Of a stretch of 64,000 nucleotides of DNA, positions 8,231 to 16,926 are shown piece after piece. The DNA is from Planctomycetota bacterium (lineage in GTDB: Bacteria; Planctomycetota; UBA11346). The stretch's first letter is position 1. Every line of letters begins with the position of its first letter. The DNA lies in contig JACDEI010000020.1 of the NCBI GenBank assembly GCA_013816485.1, forward strand, positions 1 to 64,000, written 5' to 3'. A program made the translations under genes and the position numbers. The notes beneath the pieces are model-generated. The model worked only from the letters and a program-made list of their open reading frames with translations. It was not told where the DNA came from and did no database searches.

Positions 8231-8998
8231 ATGCCCATCGCCCTCGTCACCGGAGCCTCGCGTGGTATCGGCCGCGGCATCGCCGTGTCGCTCGGCGGAC
8301 TGGGATGGAAGATCGCGGTAAACTACGCCGGCAATCAGGCCGCGGCGGATGAGTGTGTCGCGCTGGTACGTGCCGCTGGTGGCGATGCGATGCCGATCCA
8401 AGGCGACATCTCGCTCGCGGCGGATCGTGACCGTTTGATCAAAGCCACCGTCGCCTGGGGTGGTCGACTCGACCTGCTGGTCAACAACGCCGGCATCGCG
8501 CCGACCGTGCGCGCCGATCTGCTCGAAGCCGGTGAAGAGAGTTTCGACCGGCTGATCGCGGTGAACCTCAAAGGGCCGTTCTTCCTCACCCAACTCGCCG
8601 CCCGGCAGATGACCGCCCAGGCACCGGACGCCAGCGGCAGCCGTGGCCAGGTAGTGATCGTCAGTTCCATCAGCGCCTACACCGCCAGCACCAACCGTGG
8701 CGACTATTGCGTTGCGAAGGCCGGGCTGGGCATGGTGACCAAGCTCTTTGCCGCGCGCTTGGCCGATTCCGGCATCCGGGTCTACGAAATCCGCCCAGGA
8801 GTGATCGCTACCGACATGACCGGCACGGTAAAAGCCAAATATGACGCCCTGATCGCTGACGGGTTGACCCCTATTCGGCGCTGGGGCCTACCAGAGGACA
8901 TTGGCCGGGCGGTCGCCGCTGTGGCACGCGGTGACCTGCCGTTTTCAACCGGCGAGGTGCTGAACGTAGACGGCGGTTTCCACCTGCACACGCTCTGA
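8231..8998 (+). CDS. Short-chain dehydrogenase/reductase, FabG-like
   Basis: 255 aa, classical SDR. Cofactor-binding TGASRGIG (7-14) and NNAG (85-88) are present, with catalytic Ser146, Tyr159 and Lys163 (YCVAK). It is annotated in relatives as a 3-ketoacyl-ACP reductase, but a dedicated sugar or alcohol dehydrogenase is equally possible because no fab genes are adjacent. The residues near the end of strand 2 (NYAGNQ) leave NADPH versus NADH preference open. A good ribosome site (AGGAG) precedes the ATG. The next gene follows after 3 bases, suggesting co-transcription. Confidence 0.88.
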   Translation: MPIALVTGASRGIGRGIAVSLGGLGWKIAVNYAGNQAAADECVALVRAAGGDAMPIQGDISLAADRDRLIKATVAWGGRLDLLVNNAGIAPTVRADLLEAGEESFDRLIAVNLKGPFFLTQLAARQMTAQAPDASGSRGQVVIVSSISAYTASTNRGDYCVAKAGLGMVTKLFAARLADSGIRVYEIRPGVIATDMTGTVKAKYDALIADGLTPIRRWGLPEDIGRAVAAVARGDLPFSTGEVLNVDGGFHLHTL

Positions 8999-9001
8999 GG
9001 C

Positions 9002-11614
9002 ATGTCCGACGCGGCCTTAACCCTCAGTTGCACTCGTTGCGGAGCGGGGATCAGCAATGACGACCTGACCGGCGGCCTGGCCGTACGCGTCGATGGCGAA
9101 CTGGTCTGCCAGATGTGCGTCGACACCCTGCCGGGTGAAGCGGTCGTGCGCATCAACCAGGTGCGCGCGCTGCGCGGTCTGGAGGTCACCACTTATCTAG
9201 TGAAACGGGAGCAGGCGCCCAAGCTGCAACTGTACTCGTTCACCACCTCAGCGAACATCACCAGCCACCGACGCAAGCTCGCGACCGATGGCTTCTTCGA
9301 GGCTCCACCGTTGCCGCCACTCTCGGAGCGGCAACGCCTCCCCACGCCACCACCGCCGCCCAAGATCGTCACCGATCGCGTGGCGCGCGGCCAGATGCCG
9401 GCACGCAAGCCGATGCTGATCGCCGCCGGTGCGACCGTGGTGGTCCTCGCTGGCATCGCGCTCGCTGTCGCGCTAGCGGCACCGGATAAAAAGGCGGTGG
9501 TCGCTGACGGCAACGCCACCGAGGTGCCGACACCGGTTCCACCGAAGGCGATGAAGACGCGCCTGGATTATCCGGTGGATGCGCTCCAGGCCTGGACCCT
9601 GGCGAGCAAGGACCGCGAGTGCCCAACGCTGGTGCAGCAGAGCATCGCCCAGGAGCTGATCCGCAAACGTACCACCATGCTCGATGAGGCGGATGCCGCG
9701 CTCGAAGAGAAGCGACTGGACGACGCCACCGCCCTGGCCAACGCGCTGACCCTGCCCGAGGACATCGATTTCCGCGACGTGCGCCGACGCGAGAACGAGT
9801 TGCGCACCCGGCTGCTAACCGCGCGCACGGTTGCTTCTGCTCCCAAGCCTGCTCTGCCCCTCCCCGCACCAGTCGCTCCCAATCCCGTGGTTCCCGATCC
9901 AGTGATTCCTCCAGCTGTGCCGACACCTCCGCTGCCGGCACCTGCCGGGGTGGTGGTCGCCGCTTCCGATGGTTCGCTGCGACTGATGGCCGAGGACGCG
10001 CGTATCGAGGGCACGAAACTATCGCTGGACATCCGTGGCAACATCAAAGCCCTGACGGGTTGGCAGAATTCCGAAGATGCTCCGACCTGGAAAGTCCGGA
10101 TCGACAGACCGGGCAACTTCCGCATTGAGGTGCGCACCGCTTCCGCAAATACGGAAGCGTGCCTGTTCCAGGTGCAGTCCGGCGACCAACGCGTTGCCAA
10201 TGTGGTGCCGCCAACCGGCGCTTGGGACAAGTTCCGCATGACCATGCTCGGCGTCATCGCCCTGAATACCGCAGGCGAGGTCGAGATCCGCATGGGCGCC
10301 ATCGATGCGAAGACCTGGCGTGGGCTCAATGTTGCCGAGGTCCAATTCCATCCGACGAACGATCCCCCCTCGCCACCACCGGCTTTGCCGACGACAGCGC
10401 CACCGGTGCCGACGCCGACGCCACCGCCAACCGACAAACCGATCGAACCGACGGTGGTGGTCACGCCGTGGAATGGTGCCTTCGTCACCGGTGGACGTGA
10501 TCGTGCGCCCAGGCTGGTGCCGCTCGATGGTTCCGAGCACGTGCCCGCCGGCCTGCCTGGTGGCGTGGCGCAAGTGTTCCGCAGCGGCAAATCGCAAGCG
10601 CTCAAACGCCACGCGGCGTTCCTTGATCTGGCGAATGCTCCGGCCAGCGGCGGTGGCGTGGTCGTGTTGGTCCATCCTGGGCGCAACGACCGTAACGAGA
10701 TCGTCGCCAGTCTGACCGATGGCAAAGGCACTACGGTGAAGTTCGAGCCGGTGATCTTGCCGGATGACGAATGGACACCGCTCATCCTGCCGGTCTCCGC
10801 CGCCGAGGGTCTTGATCCCAGCCAACTGCTTACGCTCGCCCTGGAGGATGGTGCGAAGGCCGGCCACATTCCCGACGATGCCGGATTCCTCATCGCCACC
10901 ACCGTCACCGTCAGTGGACGTGCACCGGTGCAGACCGACCTCGCGCTGCGGGCCTCGGCTTTATTACCGGATCCCAAACGCCTGGCCAACCTGCCCAAGC
11001 TGCTCGACATCCTCGCCAGGAGCCGCAAAAAGCCGAACTGGCAGAAACTCATCGAACCCGCACGCGTGCGTTTCGTGCTCGGCGACTGGGGCCGTAATCA
11101 GGACTGGCGCGCGGCGATGCGCAAACAGCTCGAACCGCTGGTGCCGGGCAAGCAGCCGCAGACCATGATGACGGAGATCAATTTCGACGACGGCTGGCTC
11201 GACGCGATGACCAAGGGCAAGGATGCCGCGCTCGATCCGAACCTCATTCATGTCGCCGTGTTGTGGACCGGCGGCGCGGAAACCGGTGTCTTCCCAGCCG
11301 CGGCGCAGGCGATGACCGGCTTCTGGAAGAAGCGTCTCGACCAGGTGATGGGTGCCGGAATCCTGCCAATCGTGGTGCTCGGGCCCAACCTTCAGAGCGC
11401 CGAACGCCGGGCGCAGGCCGAACAGGTATGGCAGCAAGTGGCGACACTCGCACCGGTACGGCTCTATGGCCTGCCGGTGATCGATCTGCGCGCGTTGCCA
11501 ACCGCGGATGACGGCACCTGGGATCCGGCAACCGCCACCCTCGCCGCGCAACTGGTGGTCGATGCCATCGGCGAGACCGTCTTCTCGTTGCGTCGTTTGG
11601 GAGCCATCAAGTGA
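9002..11614 (+). CDS. Large membrane-anchored protein with zinc ribbon, unknown function
   Basis: 870 aa, not a family I can name. Residues 10-40 have two CxxC pairs (CTRCGAG and CQMC), suggesting a small zinc ribbon in the cytoplasm. A single membrane segment lies at about 138-158. The exported part begins with a charged helical stretch (about 190-275) and a Pro/Ala linker. A beta-sandwich-like module (about 320-455) resembles family-6/35-type carbohydrate-binding modules. After a second Pro/Thr linker and another beta-rich region (about 495-645), the alpha/beta C-terminal part (about 675-865, HVAVLWTGGAETG) recalls an SGNH-hydrolase fold without a clear catalytic set. The stop overlaps the hemC start. 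The module assignments are inference. Confidence 0.75.
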   Translation: MSDAALTLSCTRCGAGISNDDLTGGLAVRVDGELVCQMCVDTLPGEAVVRINQVRALRGLEVTTYLVKREQAPKLQLYSFTTSANITSHRRKLATDGFFEAPPLPPLSERQRLPTPPPPPKIVTDRVARGQMPARKPMLIAAGATVVVLAGIALAVALAAPDKKAVVADGNATEVPTPVPPKAMKTRLDYPVDALQAWTLASKDRECPTLVQQSIAQELIRKRTTMLDEADAALEEKRLDDATALANALTLPEDIDFRDVRRRENELRTRLLTARTVASAPKPALPLPAPVAPNPVVPDPVIPPAVPTPPLPAPAGVVVAASDGSLRLMAEDARIEGTKLSLDIRGNIKALTGWQNSEDAPTWKVRIDRPGNFRIEVRTASANTEACLFQVQSGDQRVANVVPPTGAWDKFRMTMLGVIALNTAGEVEIRMGAIDAKTWRGLNVAEVQFHPTNDPPSPPPALPTTAPPVPTPTPPPTDKPIEPTVVVTPWNGAFVTGGRDRAPRLVPLDGSEHVPAGLPGGVAQVFRSGKSQALKRHAAFLDLANAPASGGGVVVLVHPGRNDRNEIVASLTDGKGTTVKFEPVILPDDEWTPLILPVSAAEGLDPSQLLTLALEDGAKAGHIPDDAGFLIATTVTVSGRAPVQTDLALRASALLPDPKRLANLPKLLDILARSRKKPNWQKLIEPARVRFVLGDWGRNQDWRAAMRKQLEPLVPGKQPQTMMTEINFDDGWLDAMTKGKDAALDPNLIHVAVLWTGGAETGVFPAAAQAMTGFWKKRLDQVMGAGILPIVVLGPNLQSAERRAQAEQVWQQVATLAPVRLYGLPVIDLRALPTADDGTWDPATATLAAQLVVDAIGETVFSLRRLGAIK

Positions 11615-12513
11615 TCGTGATCCGCCTTGCGACCCGTGGCAGCAACCTGGCGTTGTGGCAGGCGCGCCATGTCGCCGCGCTCCTGCGGCGACAGCATCGC
11701 AGCGTGTCGGTCAAGCTGGTGATCGTGAACTCCTCCGGCGACACCGACCACGCGACGCCGCTCTACAAGATGGGCAACAACGTCGGGGTGTTCTGCAAAG
11801 AAGTACAGCAAGCGGTGCTCGAAGGCCGCGCCGACGCCGGCGTGCACAGCATGAAGGATCTGCCGACCAGTGAGCCAGATGGCCTGACGGTGGCAGCGGT
11901 GCTCAAACGCGCCGACCCACGCGACGTGCTGGTCGGCGCAGCCTCGCTCGCCGCCTTGCCACCGGGCGCGTTGATCGGCACGTCGAGCCTACGGCGACAG
12001 GCGCAACTACTGCACGCGCGGCCTGACCTGCGTTTCACCTCCATCCGCGGCAACGTCGAGACGCGTCTGCGCAAGGTGCGCGAGCAGGACGGCGGCGTGG
12101 TCGCAACGATCATGGCCTACGCCGGGCTCAAACGCCTGGGGCTGCTACGCCGCGCCGACGCCGCGCCGCTCGATCCGTGGAGCGAATGTACCCCGGCACC
12201 GGCACAAGGCGCGGTGGCGGTTGATTGCCGCAGTACTGATCGCCGCATGCGTGCGCTGCTTGTCTCCCTGCATCATCGCGAGACCGCCACGGCGGTCGGC
12301 ATCGAACGCACAATCCTCGCCGGGCTGGCTGGTGGTTGTTCCCTGCCGCTCGGGTGTTTCGCTCGCCGACAGGCCGGACAATGGCAGCTACGCCTGCGAC
12401 TGGGGCGCGATGCCGGAGTGGTCGATCTGAGCCTGTGCAGTGTGCTGTCGTCTCACTTGCCCGGAATGGCCTTGGCGGCACTGGGTACCCAAGCGAACGC
12501 GTCACGGCCCTGA
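11611..12513 (+). CDS. hemC: Hydroxymethylbilane synthase (porphobilinogen deaminase)
   Basis: 300 aa. It polymerises four porphobilinogen molecules to hydroxymethylbilane in haem biosynthesis. It shows ATRGSNLALWQA (7-18), HSMKDLP with catalytic Asp83, GTSSLRRQAQLL (123-134), IRGNVETRL and the dipyrromethane-attachment Cys243 in GLAGGCSLPLG. The GTG start at 11611 overlaps the stop of the preceding gene by 4 bases, which implies translational coupling. The C-terminal domain is slightly short, but all active-site elements remain. No other hem genes are in the window. Haem demand is plausible given the six genes encoding haem proteins here. Confidence 0.95.
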   Translation: MIVIRLATRGSNLALWQARHVAALLRRQHRSVSVKLVIVNSSGDTDHATPLYKMGNNVGVFCKEVQQAVLEGRADAGVHSMKDLPTSEPDGLTVAAVLKRADPRDVLVGAASLAALPPGALIGTSSLRRQAQLLHARPDLRFTSIRGNVETRLRKVREQDGGVVATIMAYAGLKRLGLLRRADAAPLDPWSECTPAPAQGAVAVDCRSTDRRMRALLVSLHHRETATAVGIERTILAGLAGGCSLPLGCFARRQAGQWQLRLRLGRDAGVVDLSLCSVLSSHLPGMALAALGTQANASRP

Positions 12514-12521
12514 GGCCGGCG

Positions 12522-12560
12522 ACTTCGCCTCGCTACTTCGCCTCGCTACTTCGCCTCGCT
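12522..12560. repeat. Three perfect tandem 13-mers
   Basis: ACTTCGCCTCGCT repeated three times without change, in the short spacer between the convergent hemC and protease genes. There is no inverted partner arm nearby, unlike the other repeat loci of the window. Confidence 0.92.
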
Positions 12561-12571
12561 ACTGCTAATCA

Positions 12572-13783
12572 CTACTCCGGCTTGGGCGCCGGCTTGTTCG
12601 TGTCGCCGTCCGCCGGAGCGGGTGCGTCCTTGGCTTTGGCCGCTTCTTGACCGGACTTGCCGTCTTTGCCGTCCTGGTCTTCCGCATCGGCCTTGTCTGA
12701 ATGCCGGGGTATGCCGAAGCCGGCAAGGGTGTCGGAGGTCGCGCCAGGAGCGAAGTCGATGACCACCCGGGTCCACTCGAAATGCCGCTGTGGTCGACCG
12801 GTGGCGGTGGTGCGGACTTGCAGGTAGTAGCTGGCCTTGCTCTCGCCGGCAGGTGCCTTGACCGTCACGGTCGCGCTGCCTTTGCCATCGATCACCCGCA
12901 CCGGGTATTCCTTCATCGTGGTGGACAGCCGTGGGAACGCGCCGTCAGCACCGACCTGCGGCTGCTCGCTGACCTGGCTCATCGGAATGGCAAGCAAGGT
13001 CGCACCGGTGATGCGCGAGAGCGGATCAGCGAAGGTGATCGTGCATTCGATCTTGGCTGTACCGGACTTGCCTGCCTCCGCCACGACCTTAACGTCGAGT
13101 GGGCGGCCGGAGAGCAGTTCGTCGACTTCTAAGGCGGGAATCGCCAGACCGATCTGCGCCCCCAAGATGGAAGCGACCGATACTCCGACGACCTTGCCCG
13201 CAGCCGACACCACTGGACCGCCACTGTTGCCGGGATTCAACGCGCCATCGAGTTGAACAAGGGCCAAGCGCCCCTGGTCGTCACGCCGCAGGCTGGACAC
13301 CCCGGCACGGCTTATGGTCACCGTCGGGTGTTTGGCTGAAGCCGACATCGATTCGCCGAAGGGGAATCCGAGAACGAAAAGGTTCTGGGTCTCGACCAGT
13401 TCGCTGACGGCATCGACCGCCAGCGGGTCGGGCAGCTTCTCACTGTCGACCGCCAACACCGCGAGGTCGCGTGCCACATCGCTAGCCACCAGCTTGGCGC
13501 CCAGGCGCTGCTGCTTTGCCGTGCCGCTGTCGAACACCACGAAGAGGTTGGCTAATTTTCCTTTAGGTCGCACCACATGATGGTTGGTGACGATGTAACC
13601 AGTTTTGCCGCTCTTGCGCGCGAGGAATCCCGATCCGGTCGCACCGGTGTCCTTGCCGGTGACGGCCAGGATGTACACCGTCGCGCCTTTCAGCGTGGCG
13701 AGTTGTTTCGCGTCGAGCGCATCAGCGCTGTGGATCGGGCCCAGCAGCAGAAGCGTCAGCAGGGCAGACAGCAGACGGCACAT
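12572..13783 (-). CDS. Secreted trypsin-like serine protease (S1C, DegP-like, no PDZ)
   Basis: 403 aa. A signal peptide (about 1-19) precedes a DegP/HtrA-type protease domain (about 25-225). The catalytic triad is visible as His69 (TNHHVV), Asp106 (ARDLAVL) and Ser187 (GNSGGPVV). No PDZ domain follows. Instead there is a beta-rich region of unknown type (about 230-355) and a charged, Lys/Asp/Ala/Pro-rich tail (about 360-403) that looks disordered. It should act in the periplasm or at the cell surface on unfolded or specific proteins. The gene starts 7 bases after the upstream hydrolase-like gene, so the two form an operon. Confidence 0.88.
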   Translation of the reverse strand: MCRLLSALLTLLLLGPIHSADALDAKQLATLKGATVYILAVTGKDTGATGSGFLARKSGKTGYIVTNHHVVRPKGKLANLFVVFDSGTAKQQRLGAKLVASDVARDLAVLAVDSEKLPDPLAVDAVSELVETQNLFVLGFPFGESMSASAKHPTVTISRAGVSSLRRDDQGRLALVQLDGALNPGNSGGPVVSAAGKVVGVSVASILGAQIGLAIPALEVDELLSGRPLDVKVVAEAGKSGTAKIECTITFADPLSRITGATLLAIPMSQVSEQPQVGADGAFPRLSTTMKEYPVRVIDGKGSATVTVKAPAGESKASYYLQVRTTATGRPQRHFEWTRVVIDFAPGATSDTLAGFGIPRHSDKADAEDQDGKDGKSGQEAAKAKDAPAPADGDTNKPAPKPE

Positions 13784-13790
13784 GGCGGAC

Positions 13791-15044
13791 TCAACGCAAG
13801 TTCTGCTGGATCTTGGTGACCAGCTTGGCGGCGGCTTTCGCTGCCTGGGATTTGGGGTACTGGGCCATCACCGCTTGCAGATCCTTCAGCGCGATGCGCT
13901 GCTTGGCCAAGCTGTCATCGTGGTCAAGTACCGCGCAGATGTCGGCCACTTGGTCGGCGGCAGCCATTTCGCTTCGAATGGCGGGATCGCGACGCATACG
14001 TGTGAGTTCGGTCTGCACCGCCTTGCGCTGCTTGCCGCCGGCGGCTTTGAAGCGGGAGCTCTTCGACACCACGCTGAGGAAGGCATGGGCATCGACTTTG
14101 TCCTCGGCTTCGCGCGCCTTGACCAGTTCGATCGAACTTTCGACCCACACATCCGCGAGCTGTTCGTACCGACTTGCCAGCTTGTCCATGCCGGGCACCG
14201 CCATCAGGAATCCAGCGCATTCACGGCGTGCCTGCGGATTGACCAAGCCGGGAAGTTCCTGCGCCTGTTCGGCGATCTTCTCGAGGTTGTCCTTGCGCTC
14301 ACGGGTGGTGAATTTTTCGTGGGTGACGCGCGCGATGTTCATCAACCAGTCCATCGCACGGAGGTTGACGTCCATGGATGGGACTTCGTCCGCGAGCTTG
14401 TCGACCGTGGCCATGCGTGCGGTGCCGCCAAGGGCACCGGCCAACAGCACCAGCTTTTCGCTTTGGGAGACACCGTTCACGTTGTCCTCGCCGACCACCA
14501 GCACCATCGGCACGTCCTTGCGCAGATATTTCGCTGCCGACGCATCGATCCAGGGTGACATCAGCAGTACGCCGCCGAATTCTTGTTCCTGATCCTGGAA
14601 CATCGCGATGGCGATGGCCGTGCCAGCCTTGGGCGCGGCGATGTAACGCAGGAACGGATGTAGTGGAACCGCCGGCTTCAGCGCCGCGAGGACAGCATTG
14701 TAGTATTTTTCGGTCATCGTGACCACCGGTGCCCAACGGTCGACAGTCGTGTCCTGGCCATAGCCACCGACCGGCATGCTCCACACCAGCCCCTTGATGC
14801 CCACCACCACCACGCCACGGCGCTCCGCCCACTCGCTCCAAACCTTGGCCTCGGGCTTGCCTTGCGGGTCGATGACGAACAGCACTGGCATTGGCTTGCC
14901 GTCGGCAACCGCCGGCGGCACCACCACCGTGCAGGTGATCAATTCCTGAGTCGTCGTCAGTTCGTGAACACCCGGAGCCAACCACTCGGCAGAACTGACG
15001 ACTGATATGATCAGTAGCAGCCCGATAATGGAAAACACGCGCAT
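13791..15044 (-). CDS. Exported alpha/beta-hydrolase-like protein with helical C-terminus
   Basis: 417 aa. The start is set at 15044, where GGGAGG lies a few bases upstream and a signal peptide (about 1-19, MRVFSIIGLLLIISVVSS) begins. The N-terminal ~230 residues look like an alpha/beta hydrolase of the esterase/PHB-depolymerase type (PVLFVIDPQG, GGVLLMSPW, VPMVLVVGEDN). The canonical GxSxG nucleophile elbow is not obvious: the matching position reads AAPKAGTAIAIAM. The C-terminal ~190 residues are helical and end in an Ala/Lys-rich segment (QAAKAAAKLVTKIQQNLR). It is co-transcribed with the protease downstream. An eroded copy of its C-terminus lies just upstream. Catalytic activity is unproven. 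Confidence 0.75.
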   Translation of the reverse strand: MRVFSIIGLLLIISVVSSAEWLAPGVHELTTTQELITCTVVVPPAVADGKPMPVLFVIDPQGKPEAKVWSEWAERRGVVVVGIKGLVWSMPVGGYGQDTTVDRWAPVVTMTEKYYNAVLAALKPAVPLHPFLRYIAAPKAGTAIAIAMFQDQEQEFGGVLLMSPWIDASAAKYLRKDVPMVLVVGEDNVNGVSQSEKLVLLAGALGGTARMATVDKLADEVPSMDVNLRAMDWLMNIARVTHEKFTTRERKDNLEKIAEQAQELPGLVNPQARRECAGFLMAVPGMDKLASRYEQLADVWVESSIELVKAREAEDKVDAHAFLSVVSKSSRFKAAGGKQRKAVQTELTRMRRDPAIRSEMAAADQVADICAVLDHDDSLAKQRIALKDLQAVMAQYPKSQAAKAAAKLVTKIQQNLR

Positions 15045-15569
15045 GTCGCCTCCCTGGACGAAGTGTCGAACGCTAGCAAGGCCGTCAGTGATCTCCAGCG
15101 GCATCATCCCGCTTAGTCGAGCGTCGGACACGTGATCCCGTCCGGGACGGGCCCCAACCACAACCCCGCAATACCGCGACGTTCTCAGCGCCGAAAACAC
15201 GTTAGCGCAGGTTGCGCCGCAGCGGCTCCAGCAGCTTGGCTGCCGCCTTGCCTGCATGGGTTGCCGGGTGTTTGGCCACCAGATCCTCACGCGTCTTGCG
15301 GGCCAGCTTCTGTTTGACCGAGGAAGGCACGCTGAAATCCCACCAGGATCCGCGACGATCGCATGCGACCCCCCTCGTCCGAGCGGTCGGGTTCCCACGG
15401 TTCGTATCCCGCTCCGCCGTGTTTCACGGCACAACGGACACCCACCCCCTGCCGGTATCACTGGGGCCGGTGTGAGCCGTGGAATCCTGCCCTTGTTTGG
15501 AAACGCTTTCCTGGCAAGCCTGCGCTCCCTTCCACTGCTTTTCACCGCCACCTCCCCACGGAGTTCCGC
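15045..15569. other. Divergent intergenic region containing a gene remnant
   Basis: 525 bases between divergently transcribed genes. Apart from the eroded coding tail at 15202-15335, no intact gene is seen. A short perfect GC-rich dyad (CCCGTCC G GGACGGG) lies at about 15137-15151. The right-hand 200 bases should contain the promoter for the oxidoreductase operon. Confidence 0.55.
15202..15335 (-). pseudogene. Eroded C-terminal remnant of a paralogue of the 13791-15044 gene
   Basis: Translating the minus strand in the frame that stops at 15202 (TAA) gives a stretch ending HAGKAAAKLLEPLRRNLR. It matches the end of the neighbouring gene (QAAKAAAKLVTKIQQNLR) and includes an upstream aligned REDLVAKHP / KDLQAVMAQYP segment. 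Similarity fades after about 45 codons, and no start codon or signal peptide precedes it. This looks like the tail of a tandem duplicate whose 5' part was deleted. It explains part of the otherwise gene-free 525-base gap. Confidence 0.65.
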
Positions 15570-16781
15570 ATGTCCAAGCCCGTCCTCAACGTCGCCCTGG
15601 TCGGCTACTCGTTCATGGGCCGCGCCCACTCGAACGCCTACCGTCAGGTGAACCACTATTTCGACCTGCCGTTCCGCGTGGTGCCGAAGGTGATCGTGGG
15701 ACGCAGCGAGGGTCCGCTGAAGGTTGCTGCCGAACTACTCGGCTGGGAAGAGTACAGCACCGACATGGCGGCCGTGCTCAAGCGCGACGACGTTCATCTG
15801 ATCGACGTGGCGACGCCCAACGACAGCCACGCGCCGCACTCGATCGCCGCGCTCAAAGCTGGTAAGCATGTGCTGTGCGAAAAACCGCTCGGCCTGAACG
15901 TCAAAGAATGCAAGGCGATGGTCGCCGCTGCTGACAAGGCCAAGACTGCTGACGGCAAGCCCTGTCGCGTCGGCCTGTGGCACAACTACCGCCGCGCGCC
16001 CGCCGCGTCGACCGCCGCCAGCCTGATCGCTGATGGCAAGCTGGGTGAGATCCGCCACGTGCGCGCGGTCTACCTCCAAGACTGGCTGCTCGACGACTCC
16101 TGCCCGGCGACCTGGCGCATGATGTCCAAGACCTGTGGCTCGGGCGCGCACGGCGATCTCAACGCGCACCTGATCGATCTGACCCGCTTCATGACCGGCT
16201 TGGAATTCGATTCGGTCGTCGGCCTGGAACAGACCTTCATCAAGAAGCGCAAGAACGCCGACGGCAAAGGCATGCTCGACGTCGACGTTGACGATACCCT
16301 GCTGTTCCTCGCCAAGCTGACCAACGGTGCGGTGGCAAGCTTCGAAGCGACGCGCGCCGCCGCCGGCCGCAAGAACCACTACTGCATCGAGATCAACGGC
16401 ACCAAGGGTTCCATCGTGTGGAACTTCGAGCGCATGAACGAACTCGAAGTCTACACCGTCGAAGACGAGCCCCGTCACAAGGGCTTCCGTACGGTGATGT
16501 GCATGGACGGCAGCGCGCATCCCTACGCCGGCAACTACTGGCCGGACGGCCACGTGCTCGGCTACGAACACTGCTTCATCAACATGCTCGCCGACTTCGT
16601 GAAAGCCCTCGCCAGCGGCGACGAGTTCCGCCCGAACTTCGCTGACGGTCTGGCCAATCAGGAAGTGCTCGATGCCTCGCTCGCCTCCGCCAAGAGCGGC
16701 AAGTGGGTCACGGTTGCGCGCAGCCAGAAGCTCAAGCCGGCGAAGGCACTCAAGGCCGTCGCGGGAAAATCGCTTTTGTGA
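15570..16781 (+). CDS. Gfo/Idh/MocA family NAD(P)-dependent oxidoreductase
   Basis: 403 aa. The N-terminal Rossmann domain (LNVALVGYSFMGRAHSNAY, 5-23) and the family motif CEKPLGLNV (about 100-108) are clear. The C-terminal alpha/beta domain carries GSGAHGDLNAHLIDL, which supplies the active-site Asp and His. Such enzymes oxidise or reduce sugars, sugar acids or inositols. The ATG at 15570 is chosen because homology begins there. The next gene, a sugar isomerase/epimerase, follows in the same direction, a common PVC pairing for sugar or inositol catabolism. The substrate is unknown. A foldback repeat separates the two genes. Confidence 0.92.
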   Translation: MSKPVLNVALVGYSFMGRAHSNAYRQVNHYFDLPFRVVPKVIVGRSEGPLKVAAELLGWEEYSTDMAAVLKRDDVHLIDVATPNDSHAPHSIAALKAGKHVLCEKPLGLNVKECKAMVAAADKAKTADGKPCRVGLWHNYRRAPAASTAASLIADGKLGEIRHVRAVYLQDWLLDDSCPATWRMMSKTCGSGAHGDLNAHLIDLTRFMTGLEFDSVVGLEQTFIKKRKNADGKGMLDVDVDDTLLFLAKLTNGAVASFEATRAAAGRKNHYCIEINGTKGSIVWNFERMNELEVYTVEDEPRHKGFRTVMCMDGSAHPYAGNYWPDGHVLGYEHCFINMLADFVKALASGDEFRPNFADGLANQEVLDASLASAKSGKWVTVARSQKLKPAKALKAVAGKSLL

Positions 16782-16787
16782 TTGCCC

Positions 16788-16900
16788 CGGTACGAATGGT
16801 CCGAGGGGTACGAATGGTCCGAAAGGTCCAAACGCATTCGCTTCTCCCGACCCTTCGTACCCCTCGGACTTTTCGTACCTTTCGTACCTTTCGAACCCTT
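16788..16900. repeat. Foldback array of 9-mers (GGTACGAATG / GGTCCGAGG family)
   Basis: The forward arm at 16788-16830 has GGTACGAAT, GGTCCGAGG and related units. The inverted arm at 16849-16900 has CTTCGTACC, CCTCGGACT and TTTCGTACC. A core of about 18 bases lies between them. The element fills the spacer between the oxidoreductase and isomerase genes and ends 26 bases before the next ATG. Pairing would give a long imperfect hairpin in an operon transcript. Confidence 0.88.
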
Positions 16901-16926
16901 CCCACCAACGATCTAAGGACCACGCC

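Noticed and set aside
15045-15656. N-terminal extension of the hydrolase-like protein to 621 aa
   Set aside because: The extension lacks a signal peptide, overlaps the oxidoreductase gene, and a good ribosome site marks the start at 15044.
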